Source: Helicobacter anatolicus (lineage in GTDB: Bacteria > Campylobacterota > Campylobacteria > Campylobacterales > Helicobacteraceae). Taken from it: a stretch of 64,000 nucleotides of DNA. The DNA lies in NCBI RefSeq assembly GCF_021300615.1, contig NZ_JAJTMY010000004.1, forward strand, positions 114,753 to 178,752, read 5' to 3'. The notes beneath the pieces were generated by a model. It saw only the letters and a program-made list of their open reading frames with translations. It had not been told where the DNA came from and did no database searches. Made by a program: the position numbers and the translations under genes. Positions within the stretch are counted from its first letter, which is position 1, and the number at the start of each line of letters is the position of its first letter. This document shows positions 10,218 to 19,818 of the stretch, piece after piece.

Positions 10218-11117
10218 ATGAAACCTACTTTTTCAAATCTTCTTTTAAAATTACAAGAATTTTGGAAAGAACAAGGATGTATTATTGTGCAACCTTATGA
10301 TATCCCTGCTGGTGCAGGTACTTTTCATCCTGCGACGCTATTGCGTAGCCTAGATAGCAAGCCTTGGTCAGTTGCCTATGTAGCACCATCACGACGCCCA
10401 ACAGATGGAAGATATGGAGAAAATCCAAATCGCCTAGGAAGCTACTATCAATTTCAAGTTTTAATCAAACCTAGTCCTGATAATATTCAAGAGCTTTATT
10501 TAAAAAGTTTAGAACATCTTGGATTAAATCTCAAAAAACATGATATTCGTTTTGTAGAAGACAACTGGGAATCCCCAACTCTTGGTGCATGGGGACTTGG
10601 TTGGGAGGTATGGCTTGATGGTATGGAAGTTACACAATTTACCTATTTTCAGCAAGTAGGTGGAATTGCTTGCGATCCTGTAGCAATTGAAATCACCTAT
10701 GGCGTAGAACGCCTAGCTACTTATATCCAACAAGTAGAATCTATTTTAGATATTGAATGGGGGGAAAATACTTGTAAAGAAAGTGTAAATTATGCAGATG
10801 TGCACTTAGAGAGTGAGTATCAATTTAGCAAATATCATTTTGAAGTTGCTGATACAAAAAGAATTTTAGAACTTTTTACACTTGTGCAAGATGAAGCAAA
10901 ATCCTGTTTGGAAAAACACCTTCCCCTACCTGCATATGACTTCACTATGCTAAGCTCACATTTTTTCAATATTCTTGATGCAAGGAAAGCAATTTCTGTT
11001 TCACAAAGACAGGAGTTTATCTTAAAAATTCGTGAACTTTCTAAAAATTGCGCCCTACTATACAAAGAGCAAGAAAAACAAAGAGAGCAAAGACTGCAAA
11101 ATATTAAACAAAGCTAA
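10218..11117 (+). CDS. glyQ: Glycyl-tRNA synthetase alpha subunit
   Basis: The 299-residue catalytic alpha subunit of the bacterial heterotetrameric glycyl-tRNA synthetase. It opens with the diagnostic FWKEQGC...[16 protein letters not shown] region and contains [14 protein letters not shown] and [13 protein letters not shown]. The beta subunit (glyS), needed for tRNA binding, is not in this window, as is usual in Helicobacter where the two genes are apart. It has its own promoter and is followed nine bases later by the Hcp-like gene. Confidence 0.96.
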   Translation: MKPTFSNLLLKLQEFWKEQGCIIVQPYDIPAGAGTFHPATLLRSLDSKPWSVAYVAPSRRPTDGRYGENPNRLGSYYQFQVLIKPSPDNIQELYLKSLEHLGLNLKKHDIRFVEDNWESPTLGAWGLGWEVWLDGMEVTQFTYFQQVGGIACDPVAIEITYGVERLATYIQQVESILDIEWGENTCKESVNYADVHLESEYQFSKYHFEVADTKRILELFTLVQDEAKSCLEKHLPLPAYDFTMLSSHFFNILDARKAISVSQRQEFILKIRELSKNCALLYKEQEKQREQRLQNIKQS

Positions 11118-11126
11118 ATAAAAATC

Positions 11127-11756
11127 ATGAAACAAATTATTTTTCTACTCATAAGTTTATCCTTTGTCTTTGGAGGGGATCTAAATAGCGATATTAAAAA
11201 AGCTCGTGATTTTTACGAAAAAGGAGAATTTAAACAAGCAAAAAAATATTATTCTAGAGCTTGTAATAAAGGTATCATGTTGGGATGCAGTGGTCTTGGG
11301 ACGCTTTATGAAAGAGGGCTTGATGTAGAACAAGATCTCAAAAAAGCTAAACAATATTATGATTTTGCTTGCAAAAGAGGAGATTCTTTTGGTTGTTTTC
11401 ATGCAAGACTTTTTGAAATTGGTCCAAAAGCAGAAGAGTATTATGAGGTTATGTGCGATAATTTGGATGCAACTTCTTGTTTTAGACTAGCAGATTTATA
11501 TTATAAAGGACTTGGTGTTCCAAAAAATTTTCAAGATGCCGCATTTTATTATCAAAAGGCCTGTAGCCTTTATGATGCATCTGCTTGTTTTAATTTGGGT
11601 GTACTTTATGAAATTGGTGGTGATAAAGTTAAACAAAGCGCAGAAATTGCATTGGCTTATTTCTTTTTGGCAAAAAACTATTTTGAAAAGGAGTGCTATC
11701 AGGGCAATAAAAACTCTTGCAAAATCCTAAATCTTATAAAATCATTTTATGAATAA
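11127..11756 (+). CDS. Secreted cysteine-rich Sel1-repeat protein (Hcp family)
   Basis: A 209-residue protein with a signal peptide (1-16) followed by five Sel1-like helical repeats. Each repeat carries a pair of cysteines spaced C-x7-C (CNKGIMLGC, CKRGDSFGC, CDNLDATSC, CSLYDASAC, CYQGNKNSC). That spacing is the hallmark of Helicobacter cysteine-rich proteins, whose repeats are each clamped by a disulfide in the periplasm or outside the cell. Some H. pylori Hcps bind beta-lactams or act on host cells; the role of this paralogue is unknown. One interior repeat (around residue 90-100) is shortened. Confidence 0.85.
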   Translation: MKQIIFLLISLSFVFGGDLNSDIKKARDFYEKGEFKQAKKYYSRACNKGIMLGCSGLGTLYERGLDVEQDLKKAKQYYDFACKRGDSFGCFHARLFEIGPKAEEYYEVMCDNLDATSCFRLADLYYKGLGVPKNFQDAAFYYQKACSLYDASACFNLGVLYEIGGDKVKQSAEIALAYFFLAKNYFEKECYQGNKNSCKILNLIKSFYE

Positions 11757-11786
11757 AACTTTTTCTAAGCAAAAGTTTTATTTTTT
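11752..11786 (+). terminator. Intrinsic terminator after the Hcp-like gene
   Basis: A perfect 12-bp inverted repeat (AATAAAACTTTT at 11752-11763, AAAAGTTTTATT at 11771-11782, 7-nt loop) runs into a T tract. Its left arm includes the stop codon of the Hcp-like gene. Confidence 0.85.
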
Positions 11787-12076
11787 AATAATCCTAATAT
11801 TGTGTCGTCCGATCCTTATCTTTCTACTACTCTTGTTATACCATTTATTTTTATAATCCCTATTATTAAACTTTTATAATATCTTGTTGCTACATTTAGC
11901 CATGTCACCATGTGCTTTATCTTTGCCACAATGCTACAATCTTCAAATTTAACAAAAATGCTAAGTTTAGAATCTAAAAAACACAATGACTAAATATATA
12001 AAAATAAATATAAAACTAAAGAGAAATAAAGTGGTAAGTCGATGTGTGCCAAAAGTTCAAGTCTTTTGGCCAAAAA
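11787..12076. other. Intergenic region between convergent genes; no supported gene
   Basis: About 290 bp of AT-rich DNA between the Hcp terminator and the end of rpsR. A minus-strand open frame of about 57 codons ends at 11816 and would need a TTG start near 11990. It has no ribosome-binding site and no recognisable family, so I do not call it a gene. An 8-bp inverted repeat (GCCAAAAG at 12048-12055, CTTTTGGC at 12063-12070) just past the rpsR stop may be a weak transcript end for rpsF-ssb-rpsR, but it lacks a T tract. Confidence 0.5.
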
Positions 12077-12331
12077 TTAAATTTTAAAAGGATTTTCTAC
12101 AACGTGTTTTCTATCCACAATATAAGGAATAAGTGCCATATGTCTTGCTCTCTTAATAGCAATTTCAACACGCTCCTGCCATTTTTTAGTATTTCCTGTC
12201 AATCTTCTTGGCATAATTTTATAACGCTCTGATAAAGAATGCTTTAACATTTCCACATCTTTATAATCAATAAACTCAATTTTTGCTTCTGTATATTTAC
12301 AATATCTTTTTGAATATTTTTTTCTTTCCAT
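12077..12331 (-). CDS. rpsR: 30S ribosomal protein S18
   Basis: An 84-residue small-subunit protein that pairs with S6 on the platform of the 30S subunit. The features seen are the YCKYTE region, [18 protein letters not shown] and the basic C-terminal helix [20 protein letters not shown]. It ends the rpsF-ssb-rpsR operon and starts ten bases past the ssb stop. Confidence 0.97.
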   Translation of the reverse strand: MERKKYSKRYCKYTEAKIEFIDYKDVEMLKHSLSERYKIMPRRLTGNTKKWQERVEIAIKRARHMALIPYIVDRKHVVENPFKI

Positions 12332-12341
12332 TTCCTACTCC

Positions 12342-12854
12342 TTAAAAAGGTAATTCATCTTCATCAATATCTATTTCCGGTACACTATGTACATAATCTT
12401 TTTGTGATTGCTGCTTTGCATACCCATTATTATCATTTGCACTAGAATATGTTGCAGAAACATTAGTGTCATTATAATTATTACTGGTCATCGGGGCAGA
12501 GGCACTATAACCTTCTGTTGCACCACCATTCTTAGAATCCAGCATACTTAAACCTTCTGCTGCAATAGTGTGTCTGCTTCTTTTGTTTCCCATTTGATCT
12601 GTCCAGGTTTCATAAGTCAACCTACCTTCTATCAAAACCCTGCTTCCTTTGCGCAAATACTGATTTGCTACTTCAGCGGTTCTGCCAAAAAGTTTCACAT
12701 CAATAAAACAAGTATCATCTGCTAAACTTCCATCTTGTTTTTTATATCTACGATTGCTTGCCAGACCAATTGTGGCAACTGCCGCACCACTGGGTGTATA
12801 ACGTAATTCTACATCACGTGTCAAATTTCCAATCATCACTACTCTATTAAACAT
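12342..12854 (-). CDS. ssb: Single-stranded DNA-binding protein
   Basis: A 170-residue SSB with an N-terminal OB fold (MFNRVVMIGNLTRDVELRYT to about residue 105). A flexible linker rich in N, S, Y and G follows, and the acidic tip DIDEDELPF recruits repair and replication proteins. It sits between rpsF and rpsR, the common bacterial arrangement that links its level to ribosome synthesis. Confidence 0.97.
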   Translation of the reverse strand: MFNRVVMIGNLTRDVELRYTPSGAAVATIGLASNRRYKKQDGSLADDTCFIDVKLFGRTAEVANQYLRKGSRVLIEGRLTYETWTDQMGNKRSRHTIAAEGLSMLDSKNGGATEGYSASAPMTSNNYNDTNVSATYSSANDNNGYAKQQSQKDYVHSVPEIDIDEDELPF

Positions 12855-12871
12855 ATTCCAACCTATCCTGC

Positions 12872-13261
12872 TTATTGTACAGTCTCTTCAGCCTTTGTTT
12901 CTATTTTTTGTACTTTAACTTCAGGTTTTTTATTTGCCCGATCTACAAGAGTTTGCCAAGCTTTTTGCTCTTTTTTACTCTCATATTTAATCACGATAAA
13001 ACGCAAAATATCTTCATTAATTCTATAAAGTCTCTCAAGCTCCAATACCAAACTCGGCTCTGCTTGAAAATAAATTACAAAATAATAACCACGCTTACTT
13101 TTTTTAATCTCATAAGCAAGGTTTCTCATCCCCATATCCAAACAAGTTACGATGTTACCACCATTTTTTGTGATAATATCTTTAAAAAAATCAATTTTTG
13201 CTTTGATTTCTTCTTCTACTAAAGTAGGTTTTACAATAAACATTGTTTCATAATGTCGCAT
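12872..13261 (-). CDS. rpsF: 30S ribosomal protein S6
   Basis: A 129-residue protein with the S6 fold ([14 protein letters not shown] at the N-terminus, [20 protein letters not shown] in the middle). Its C-terminal extension of about 30 residues is rich in K and E. It is the first gene of the rpsF-ssb-rpsR operon, with AAGGAG directly upstream of the start and its own probable promoter in the holA-rpsF gap. Confidence 0.97.
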   Translation of the reverse strand: MRHYETMFIVKPTLVEEEIKAKIDFFKDIITKNGGNIVTCLDMGMRNLAYEIKKSKRGYYFVIYFQAEPSLVLELERLYRINEDILRFIVIKYESKKEQKAWQTLVDRANKKPEVKVQKIETKAEETVQ

Positions 13262-13290
13262 TTTTTCTCCTTATGGTCTATAGCCCTTAT

Positions 13291-13344
13291 ATCCTAAGAG
13301 CAAGGATTCTTTCTTTAACTTTCAGAAAAGAACTTTGCATTCTA
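13291..13344 (-). promoter_or_regulatory. Probable promoter and short leader of the rpsF-ssb-rpsR operon
   Basis: On the minus strand, TGA-TAGAAT (the hexamer is the complement of 13339-13344) makes an extended -10 at the very end of holA. It would give a leader of about 70 nt. The leader can form a small hairpin, ATCCT/AGGAT (13291-13295 with 13303-13307). I looked for the CCG-containing S6:S18 binding motif known from other rpsF leaders and did not see a convincing one. Confidence 0.5.
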
Positions 13345-14328
13345 TCATAAATTTGCTTGTAAATTTATTAAAAAACGCATGCCCGCTTCTTTCTCTCCAC
13401 TTAAATATGTATTCCGCCAAGTGCGCAACCCCTCAAAAATTTTTTGAAATTGCTTTTCTTTAATTTTAATTGCACGATTAATATATTTATCCACAATAAA
13501 TTTCGGGGGTTGATAACCCAAAATTTCCTTAGCATCACATCTCCCATTAATTTTGATAAAAACACAAAACATAAACAAAATATAAAAATAACGCTCTATT
13601 TCCCTAATCATATCCATCTCATCCTCTCCTTCCTCAAGTATCTTTTCATAAACTACCAATATATCTTTGTTTTCAAAAATACTATCTAAAAGATTCTCAA
13701 GCCCCACACTCCCCAATCCAAAAGAAAGTTTTTGCAAAATTTCCATTGTAATTTCTTCATCAAAAACTTGATATTTTTCCAACTCCCCCATTGCAATTCC
13801 CAAATCATTATTTTGCAATTGCAATAAACTTTGTAATAAATAATCCGCAATTCTTATCCCCAATTCCTCTGCTTTTTGTCTTAAAAGAATTATACTCTCC
13901 ATCATCGTTGGTGCAAAAAACTGCACATCAACAAAACCTTCTTTCCTAAACATTGCTCCAAAACTTCTAAAGTCCTGTGCGTATTGCACAGGACTCTTAT
14001 TTTCAGAACGAAAAAAATTAATAATTAACATATTGTCAGGATTATTTTTTAAACATTTATATAAAGCCTCTACTTCTTTTTTAGGAATTTTGCTATCAAG
14101 TTTCAAAACCACAATACTCTTATCTCCAAATAAACTCCCCTGTCCCAAAATATCCAAGACTTGAGAAATATTATAATCTGAAAAATAAAAAGTATTAATA
14201 CTTGCACCAGGCATTCTATCAAGAATTTTTTTTGTATAAAAATTTATATAAAACTCACTATCCCCATAAAATAACATCCCTTGAGGCAATTCTTTTTGCA
14301 ACAAAATATCAAAATCTCTTTTATACAT
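13345..14328 (-). CDS. holA: DNA polymerase III delta subunit
   Basis: A 327-residue clamp-loader subunit that opens the beta clamp. The sequence shows the HolA pattern: an N-terminal nucleotide-binding-like domain (MLFYGDSEFYINFYTKKI, then SIVVLKLD) without a P-loop, and a C-terminal helical domain. Divergence is high, as usual for HolA, but the position downstream of rnr matches H. pylori. Its start abuts the rnr stop by one base. Confidence 0.85.
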   Translation of the reverse strand: MYKRDFDILLQKELPQGMLFYGDSEFYINFYTKKILDRMPGASINTFYFSDYNISQVLDILGQGSLFGDKSIVVLKLDSKIPKKEVEALYKCLKNNPDNMLIINFFRSENKSPVQYAQDFRSFGAMFRKEGFVDVQFFAPTMMESIILLRQKAEELGIRIADYLLQSLLQLQNNDLGIAMGELEKYQVFDEEITMEILQKLSFGLGSVGLENLLDSIFENKDILVVYEKILEEGEDEMDMIREIERYFYILFMFCVFIKINGRCDAKEILGYQPPKFIVDKYINRAIKIKEKQFQKIFEGLRTWRNTYLSGEKEAGMRFLINLQANL

Positions 14329-16247
14329 TATTTTTGTTGAATCCCCTTAAAAACTGCAAAGATTCTAGCATTATTTAAATCCACATCTGTTATTTCTACC
14401 AAAATTTTATCAAATTTCTCCACCTCAAAACACCCCTCCACCACAATCCTAGCCCCTAATATTTCACCCAAACCTTTAGCCAAAACTGGATACTGAACAT
14501 CTATCACCATAACTTCAACTTCTCTTCCTTGATTTCGCAATGCCCAATGCATATATTTCCGATCCTTAAAACCGATTTCCATTTTTGCAATTTTGCGTTC
14601 TTGTTCATTTAAAAATGCACAAAGAGAATCTGTATGTGTAAGCAAAAAATCTATTTTTTTATTTCCGCGTAAAATTTCTTTTAACAAGCGATGTAAAAAC
14701 AAATCGCTATATCTACGAATCGGGGAAGTAAAATGTGTATAAGCCTCAAAACCTAAGGCAAAGTGCTCTTCTTTTTTACTTGCATATTGTGCCTTATTTT
14801 GCATTTTAATAATCATCTGGTCAATCTCTTTTATCATTCCATTTTGCACAGCTTGTCTTTGAATATCTTTAATTTGTGTGTGAAAATCTGCCCTTAAAAT
14901 TAAAAATCCTAAATTCTTTAAATCAAAAAATAATATTTGTTTTTTTTCCTCTTTTATTGGGGAATGCACCCTAAAGATCCCTTTTGTATAACCCTCTAGC
15001 ATTTTTGCAGATTCTTTATTTGCTAAAAGCATCGCCTCTTCTACAATTTGATGACTTTTCGTCTCTTCATACACAAAAACACTTTCTAAGGAATTGTTTG
15101 CATTAAGTTTCATTGCAACTTCTGATGAACTAAAAGCATAGCCTTTTTCTATTCTTTTTTTATAAAGTTTTTGAGCAACTTCATAAAAACTCTTAATACT
15201 TTTAGCAATATCTTGCTTTATTGCATGATTCTTTCCCTCCAAAAAATTATCTACTTCCTCATAAGTAATATTTTGGTGATTACAAATAATAGATTCAAAC
15301 AAATGGCTTTTTTTAATTTCATAATTTTTATCAAAAAATATCATCCAGGTAAACGCTAATCGTATAGCACCTTCTTTAAGAGAACAAATATTTTCACTCA
15401 AATTTCTTGGCAACATAGGATAGCTTTTATGCGGAAAATATAGACTAAACCCCCGCTGTCTTGCTTCTATATCAATTACACTATCTTGTGTTACATACTC
15501 ACTTACATCTGCAATTGCCACATACAAAATCTTTTTTTTACTATCAAAAAAAATCGCATCATCATGATCTTTAGCACTACTGGGATCAATCGTATAAAAA
15601 GGCAAATGACTAAGATCTATACGATCTAAATATAACGACTTATCCACCTCCACTCCAAAACTTTGCGCATAATTATTACTTTCTTCAGAGAATTCCATAG
15701 GATGCATATAATGTAATAAAATAATTTTTTCATCAATTGCTTCATCTTCTAAAACCCCCAAAATCTCTAGAATCTTTTGCCCTTTCATATCCATTAAAAT
15801 AACACATCCTCTAGGTAGCTGACGCAATGCTTTTTGTGCAATTGGCAAAGAAATAGGACGAGGTTTTTCCTCATACATTTTATAACCAACAATTTTACCT
15901 TTATGCAAATCTAAATAGCACAAAAATCGGTTACAGGATTGCAAAATATCTATAATAACAACACTGATTTTTCCTCTTTTTTTAACCATCTTAGCCACTA
16001 CGATATCACCCTTATGACCAGAACAATAAGAAGAGACAAAATATTCTTGCTTTTTAGCCAAGTCACTTACAAACATAGAATTATTTCGATAAAAATCAAT
16101 AACCCCAAATACAAAACTTTCATGAAGTTGAAAAATTTTTCCATTAGTTTTAATACAACCAAGTTTTTGCAATCGCAAATACAATGGGTGATACTTTTTA
16201 GTAATCTCCTTGCATCCAAAAGCAATTTGTAACAAAAACTCTATCAT
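14328..16247 (-). CDS. rnr: Ribonuclease R (RNase II family exoribonuclease)
   Basis: A 639-residue 3'-5' exoribonuclease. The RNB active-site region reads IDPSSAKDHDDAIFF with the clustered aspartates that bind magnesium, and the later YTHFTSPIRRYSDLFLHRLL block is diagnostic. At 639 residues it is shorter than the E. coli enzyme (about 810), as in other epsilonproteobacteria. A recognisable S1 segment is hard to see at the C-terminus. It overlaps aroE upstream by four bases and holA downstream by one base. Confidence 0.93.
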   Translation of the reverse strand: MIEFLLQIAFGCKEITKKYHPLYLRLQKLGCIKTNGKIFQLHESFVFGVIDFYRNNSMFVSDLAKKQEYFVSSYCSGHKGDIVVAKMVKKRGKISVVIIDILQSCNRFLCYLDLHKGKIVGYKMYEEKPRPISLPIAQKALRQLPRGCVILMDMKGQKILEILGVLEDEAIDEKIILLHYMHPMEFSEESNNYAQSFGVEVDKSLYLDRIDLSHLPFYTIDPSSAKDHDDAIFFDSKKKILYVAIADVSEYVTQDSVIDIEARQRGFSLYFPHKSYPMLPRNLSENICSLKEGAIRLAFTWMIFFDKNYEIKKSHLFESIICNHQNITYEEVDNFLEGKNHAIKQDIAKSIKSFYEVAQKLYKKRIEKGYAFSSSEVAMKLNANNSLESVFVYEETKSHQIVEEAMLLANKESAKMLEGYTKGIFRVHSPIKEEKKQILFFDLKNLGFLILRADFHTQIKDIQRQAVQNGMIKEIDQMIIKMQNKAQYASKKEEHFALGFEAYTHFTSPIRRYSDLFLHRLLKEILRGNKKIDFLLTHTDSLCAFLNEQERKIAKMEIGFKDRKYMHWALRNQGREVEVMVIDVQYPVLAKGLGEILGARIVVEGCFEVEKFDKILVEITDVDLNNARIFAVFKGIQQK

Positions 16248-17029
16248 AATAAAGCTTCTTGCATAATAGAAAACACCTCAGGAATTTCTTGTCCGCAAAA
16301 TAGCTCAAATGCCAATACTCCTTGCATAATTAGCATATTTTTTCCATCCATATTTTCTATTTTTAATTCCCTAGCAAGTCTTAAAAAAGGTGTATCACCA
16401 TACATCAAATCATAAGCAAATTTTGCATGCACTAAAATTTTTTTTAACCATTTCTCCTCAAAAGGCAACATATTTTGCAAACCTGCTGCTGTGGCATTTA
16501 CTACTAAATCATATTGATAATCCTTCAAATCACTCGCCACAGAGCAAGAAAAATCATTCTCTAACGCCCTAAGTCTAGAAGAGGTTTTATTAACAATATA
16601 TACTTCTTTATGATTTTCTTGCAAAATATAAGCAACAGCCTTTGCAGACCCTCCCGCCCCCAGAATCAAAATTTTTTTGCACTCCAAATCCTTAATAGTT
16701 TCATAAAATCCAGGTGCATCAGTGTTATAACCATAAATCTTACCAGAACGCAAAACCCAAGTATTTACCGCTTTAATTTTTTTAGCAATCCCTAGCACCT
16801 CATCACTTTGCAAATATGCCTCTTCTTTAAATGGAACTGTGATATTTGCACCACATAACCCTAAATCCAAGAAAGTTTGATAAAGCCTTGTTGGATCTTT
16901 TAAAAGATATCTTCCATAACTCCCCAAAAAACCAATCTTAGTGCGCAAAACTTCAAAAGCATGGTTATGCATTAAAGGGGAAAGAGAGTGGGCAATAGGA
17001 TTGCCAAAAACACAATATTGTTTATTCAT
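16244..17029 (-). CDS. aroE: Shikimate dehydrogenase
   Basis: Reduces 3-dehydroshikimate with NADPH in the aromatic amino acid pathway. Visible motifs are NPIAHSLSPLMHN (substrate), NITVPFKEEA with the catalytic lysine, NTDAPGF and the Rossmann loop GAGGSAKAVA. I choose ATG 17029, which overlaps the end of the csd5-like gene; a TTG codon lies directly before it. aroC, the last step of the same pathway, is at 30.8 kb. Confidence 0.95.
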   Translation of the reverse strand: MNKQYCVFGNPIAHSLSPLMHNHAFEVLRTKIGFLGSYGRYLLKDPTRLYQTFLDLGLCGANITVPFKEEAYLQSDEVLGIAKKIKAVNTWVLRSGKIYGYNTDAPGFYETIKDLECKKILILGAGGSAKAVAYILQENHKEVYIVNKTSSRLRALENDFSCSVASDLKDYQYDLVVNATAAGLQNMLPFEEKWLKKILVHAKFAYDLMYGDTPFLRLARELKIENMDGKNMLIMQGVLAFELFCGQEIPEVFSIMQEALL

Positions 17030-17630
17030 CAATATTTAACAATAAATCCATAAAAATATATCCACCACGCTCAAGTTTTGCCCAACCATTCTTGACAGAT
17101 TCTATAAGCACAACTTCATTTTTATATGCACGATCAACAATTTTTGCACGGAATAATGGTTGCTGTCTAATATTTGCAATATCTACTTTTACGCGATATT
17201 CTTGAAGTTTCTTTTCTTCTTCTTTAATAATATTTTTGGGATCCAAAAATACAAATCCTCTTGAAGTTTCTCCCCAACTATTTTGTTCTGAAAAAACTTC
17301 CAACACATCATTTTTATATGCCCTTGCTATAATTGCAGCTCTAATAGATGGATTGGCTCTAATATTTAAAATATCTGTTTTTACACGATATTTTTGCACA
17401 AATGATAGTTTTTCAACATCTTTTGTTATTTTTTTTATCTCTGATTCTTCCTCTGCACTAAAAGATTTTTCTACTTTTTTTGCTTTAGAAAAAATAGAAA
17501 AAAATGTCTCTTGTGTCTTATCTTTTTTACCAAAAAAAACCACAATTCCAACATAAATAAAAACACAAAAAATCAAAAAAATAAGAGGAGTGATAAAAAT
17601 TTTTAAAAATCTAAAAATATTATTCATCAT
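17022..17630 (-). CDS. Csd5-like membrane-anchored protein with two SH3b domains
   Basis: A 202-residue bitopic membrane protein. It has a transmembrane helix at about 10-33, a charged linker (34-80), and two similar bacterial SH3 repeats (about 81-133 and 145-200), each with the pattern YRVK..D..NIR..P..RA..I.RAYKN. The position between aroE and purM, next to rnr/holA, matches H. pylori Csd5 (HP1250). Csd5 binds peptidoglycan through an SH3 domain and helps make helical shape. I recall one SH3 domain in Csd5; two are clear here. The link to shape is inferred from synteny and domain content. Confidence 0.75.
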   Translation of the reverse strand: MMNNIFRFLKIFITPLIFLIFCVFIYVGIVVFFGKKDKTQETFFSIFSKAKKVEKSFSAEEESEIKKITKDVEKLSFVQKYRVKTDILNIRANPSIRAAIIARAYKNDVLEVFSEQNSWGETSRGFVFLDPKNIIKEEEKKLQEYRVKVDIANIRQQPLFRAKIVDRAYKNEVVLIESVKNGWAKLERGGYIFMDLLLNIDE

Positions 17631-18619
17631 CTAAGATTAATGCCCTCGTATGCATCTTGTACTTCTCCAATCACATATCCATCTGTATGATTTAATACAA
17701 AATCCAATTCTTTTTTCTCTACAACAAGCACCATTCCAATCCCCATATTTAACACACGATACGCCTCTTGCATCTCAAGATGTTCTACTAAAACATTAAA
17801 AATCTCTGGTGTTTGAATTAAATTCCTATCCACTTCTCCTCCAAGTCCCTGTGGAAAAATTCTTGGAATATTTTCTAATATACCACCACCTGTAATATGT
17901 GCCAACCCCTTAATATGTGTAGAAATTTTTTTGTAAGTTTTTACATAAATTCTTGTAGGTTCTAATAACACATCAATAAGCGTTCTCCCATAAAAATCAT
18001 CATTAAAATCTTTTTTTAATACATCAAACAAAATTTTTCTCACCAAAGAATAACCATTACTATGCAAGCCACTACTAGGCAATGCTACTAAAATATCGCC
18101 TTTTTGTATATTCTGATTTTTATTGAGATCTTTTTTTTCTGCAATACCAATAGCAAAACCTGCTAAATCAAAATCTTTTCCATGATACATTCCTGGCATT
18201 TCTGCAGTCTCACCACCAATTAGTGCACATTCTGCTTCTTGACACCCCCTAACAATACCACTAACCACTCGTGCAGCATCTTGCTTTTCCAACTTCCCTG
18301 TTGCATAATAATCCAAAAAAAATGCGGGGGTACCAAAATTACAAATCAAATCATTTACACACATAGCAACTAAATCAATCCCCACATTATCTAATTTACC
18401 ACTTTCAATTGCAAGTTTAAGTTTTGTTCCCACACCATCTGTAGCTGCTAACATCACAGGTTCTTTAAATCCACTAGGCAATGCATACGCCCCCGAAAAA
18501 GACCCAATATTCCCCAAAACATTAGAATCAAAAGTTTTTTTTACTTCTTGCTTAATCAAATCTACAAAAGCATTACCTTCATCAATATTTACACCCGAAT
18601 CTTTATAACTTATAGCCAT
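17627..18619 (-). CDS. purM: Phosphoribosylformylglycinamidine cyclo-ligase
   Basis: A 330-residue enzyme making aminoimidazole ribotide in purine synthesis. Diagnostic segments are YKDSGVNIDEGN at the N-terminus, DGVGTKLKLA, GGETAEMPGMY, GLHSNGYSLVRK and HITGGGILENIPR. It overlaps the csd5-like start by four bases. I do not recall purM in H. pylori, so this strain probably keeps more of de novo purine synthesis. Confidence 0.95.
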   Translation of the reverse strand: MAISYKDSGVNIDEGNAFVDLIKQEVKKTFDSNVLGNIGSFSGAYALPSGFKEPVMLAATDGVGTKLKLAIESGKLDNVGIDLVAMCVNDLICNFGTPAFFLDYYATGKLEKQDAARVVSGIVRGCQEAECALIGGETAEMPGMYHGKDFDLAGFAIGIAEKKDLNKNQNIQKGDILVALPSSGLHSNGYSLVRKILFDVLKKDFNDDFYGRTLIDVLLEPTRIYVKTYKKISTHIKGLAHITGGGILENIPRIFPQGLGGEVDRNLIQTPEIFNVLVEHLEMQEAYRVLNMGIGMVLVVEKKELDFVLNHTDGYVIGEVQDAYEGINLR

Positions 18620-18690
18620 TATGCACCCCTTTATGTCTCTACTAGATTCTACTATATTTTATGAACTTTCTAACATCATGCTCACTAAAA

Positions 18691-19764
18691 TCAAAGTGTC
18701 TGCATATCAATCACATAGCGAAAAGAAGCTTTCCCACTTGTAAGTTTTTCGTACACTAAATCAATTTCTTCAGCTCTTGCGCCAATAATTTCTACTTCAG
18801 GATAGATTTTATGTTTCAAAGAAAAGTCAAGCATTTCTTGTGTTTCCTTAATCCCACCAATCAAAGAACCATAAACCCTTCTTCCTCCATGAAGCACAAG
18901 ATTCATACTATCAATTTGTGGAGAATTTTCAGATGGAGGCAAGCCAACAATAGCCATTTCACCACCAAATTTTAAAAGATTAACATACGCATTAACATCA
19001 TAAGATGTAGGGATAGTAGAAATAATCATATCAAAGCGCTCATGCACTCCATCTGTTGTTGTATAAAATCTTTCAACACCCATTCTTTTTGCAATTTCTT
19101 TTTTCCCCTCATTACGCGCAAAAACACTAACCTCTGCACCCATTTTTATCGCATATTTAACCGCCATACTCCCTAAGCCTCCAAAACCTGCCACTGCCAC
19201 TTTATCTCCCGCCTTTACTTTTGAAAACTTCAAAGGAGAATAAGTAGTAATCCCTGCACAAAGTAAAGGTGCTACAACTTCTAAAGGTGCATCATTTGGT
19301 ACATTAATCGCAAATTTTTCACTCACAACAATATTGTTACTATAACCCCCATAGGTAGGTTCATTATCGTGAAAACAATCTTTACAATTATAGGTAAAAA
19401 TTGTTTTTCCATTTTGACAAAATTGCTCTTTAGATTCTTTACATGCTTCACATTCTCCGCAACTATTTACCATGCAACCTACACCCGCATAATCTCCGAC
19501 CTTAAATTTTTTAACATTTTTTCCTATAGCTATTACACGTCCAACGATCTCATGACCAGGAACCATCGGATAAATCCCTTCACTCCACTCACTTCTTGCA
19601 CTATGAATATCACTATGGCAAATCCCTGCATATAAAATCTCAATCAAAATATCCCCATCACCCACAGGATGCCTTGTAAAATCAAAAGCCTCAAATTTAC
19701 TATCTTTTGAAAAAACTGCATACCCTTTAGCCAAAATTCTTTTTTCTTTATCTAGTTTTTGCAT
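18691..19764 (-). CDS. Zinc-dependent NADP alcohol dehydrogenase (cinnamyl-type / YahK-like)
   Basis: A 357-residue medium-chain dehydrogenase reducing aldehydes with NADPH. The catalytic zinc ligands are in AGICHSDIH and PGHEIVGRV, and the structural zinc loop is CGECEACKESKEQFC. The cofactor loop is GFGGLGSMAVKYA, the family variant linked to NADP in the CAD/YahK group. ATG 19764 is used because AAAGGGA lies five bases upstream. The H. pylori counterpart acts on a range of aldehydes. It is followed by purM after 72 bp with no obvious terminator. Confidence 0.9.
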   Translation of the reverse strand: MQKLDKEKRILAKGYAVFSKDSKFEAFDFTRHPVGDGDILIEILYAGICHSDIHSARSEWSEGIYPMVPGHEIVGRVIAIGKNVKKFKVGDYAGVGCMVNSCGECEACKESKEQFCQNGKTIFTYNCKDCFHDNEPTYGGYSNNIVVSEKFAINVPNDAPLEVVAPLLCAGITTYSPLKFSKVKAGDKVAVAGFGGLGSMAVKYAIKMGAEVSVFARNEGKKEIAKRMGVERFYTTTDGVHERFDMIISTIPTSYDVNAYVNLLKFGGEMAIVGLPPSENSPQIDSMNLVLHGGRRVYGSLIGGIKETQEMLDFSLKHKIYPEVEIIGARAEEIDLVYEKLTSGKASFRYVIDMQTL

Positions 19765-19818
19765 CACTTTCCCTTTAATTTTATATCAGATTCTAGCTAT
19801 TGATTTATTTTACCAAAA

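Noticed and set aside
11816..11990. Minus-strand open frame of about 57 codons
   Set aside because: It would need TTG without a ribosome-binding site, has no known family, and lies between two convergent genes.
12048..12070. 8-bp inverted repeat after rpsR as an intrinsic terminator
   Set aside because: No T tract follows on either strand; kept only as a note in the intergenic entry.
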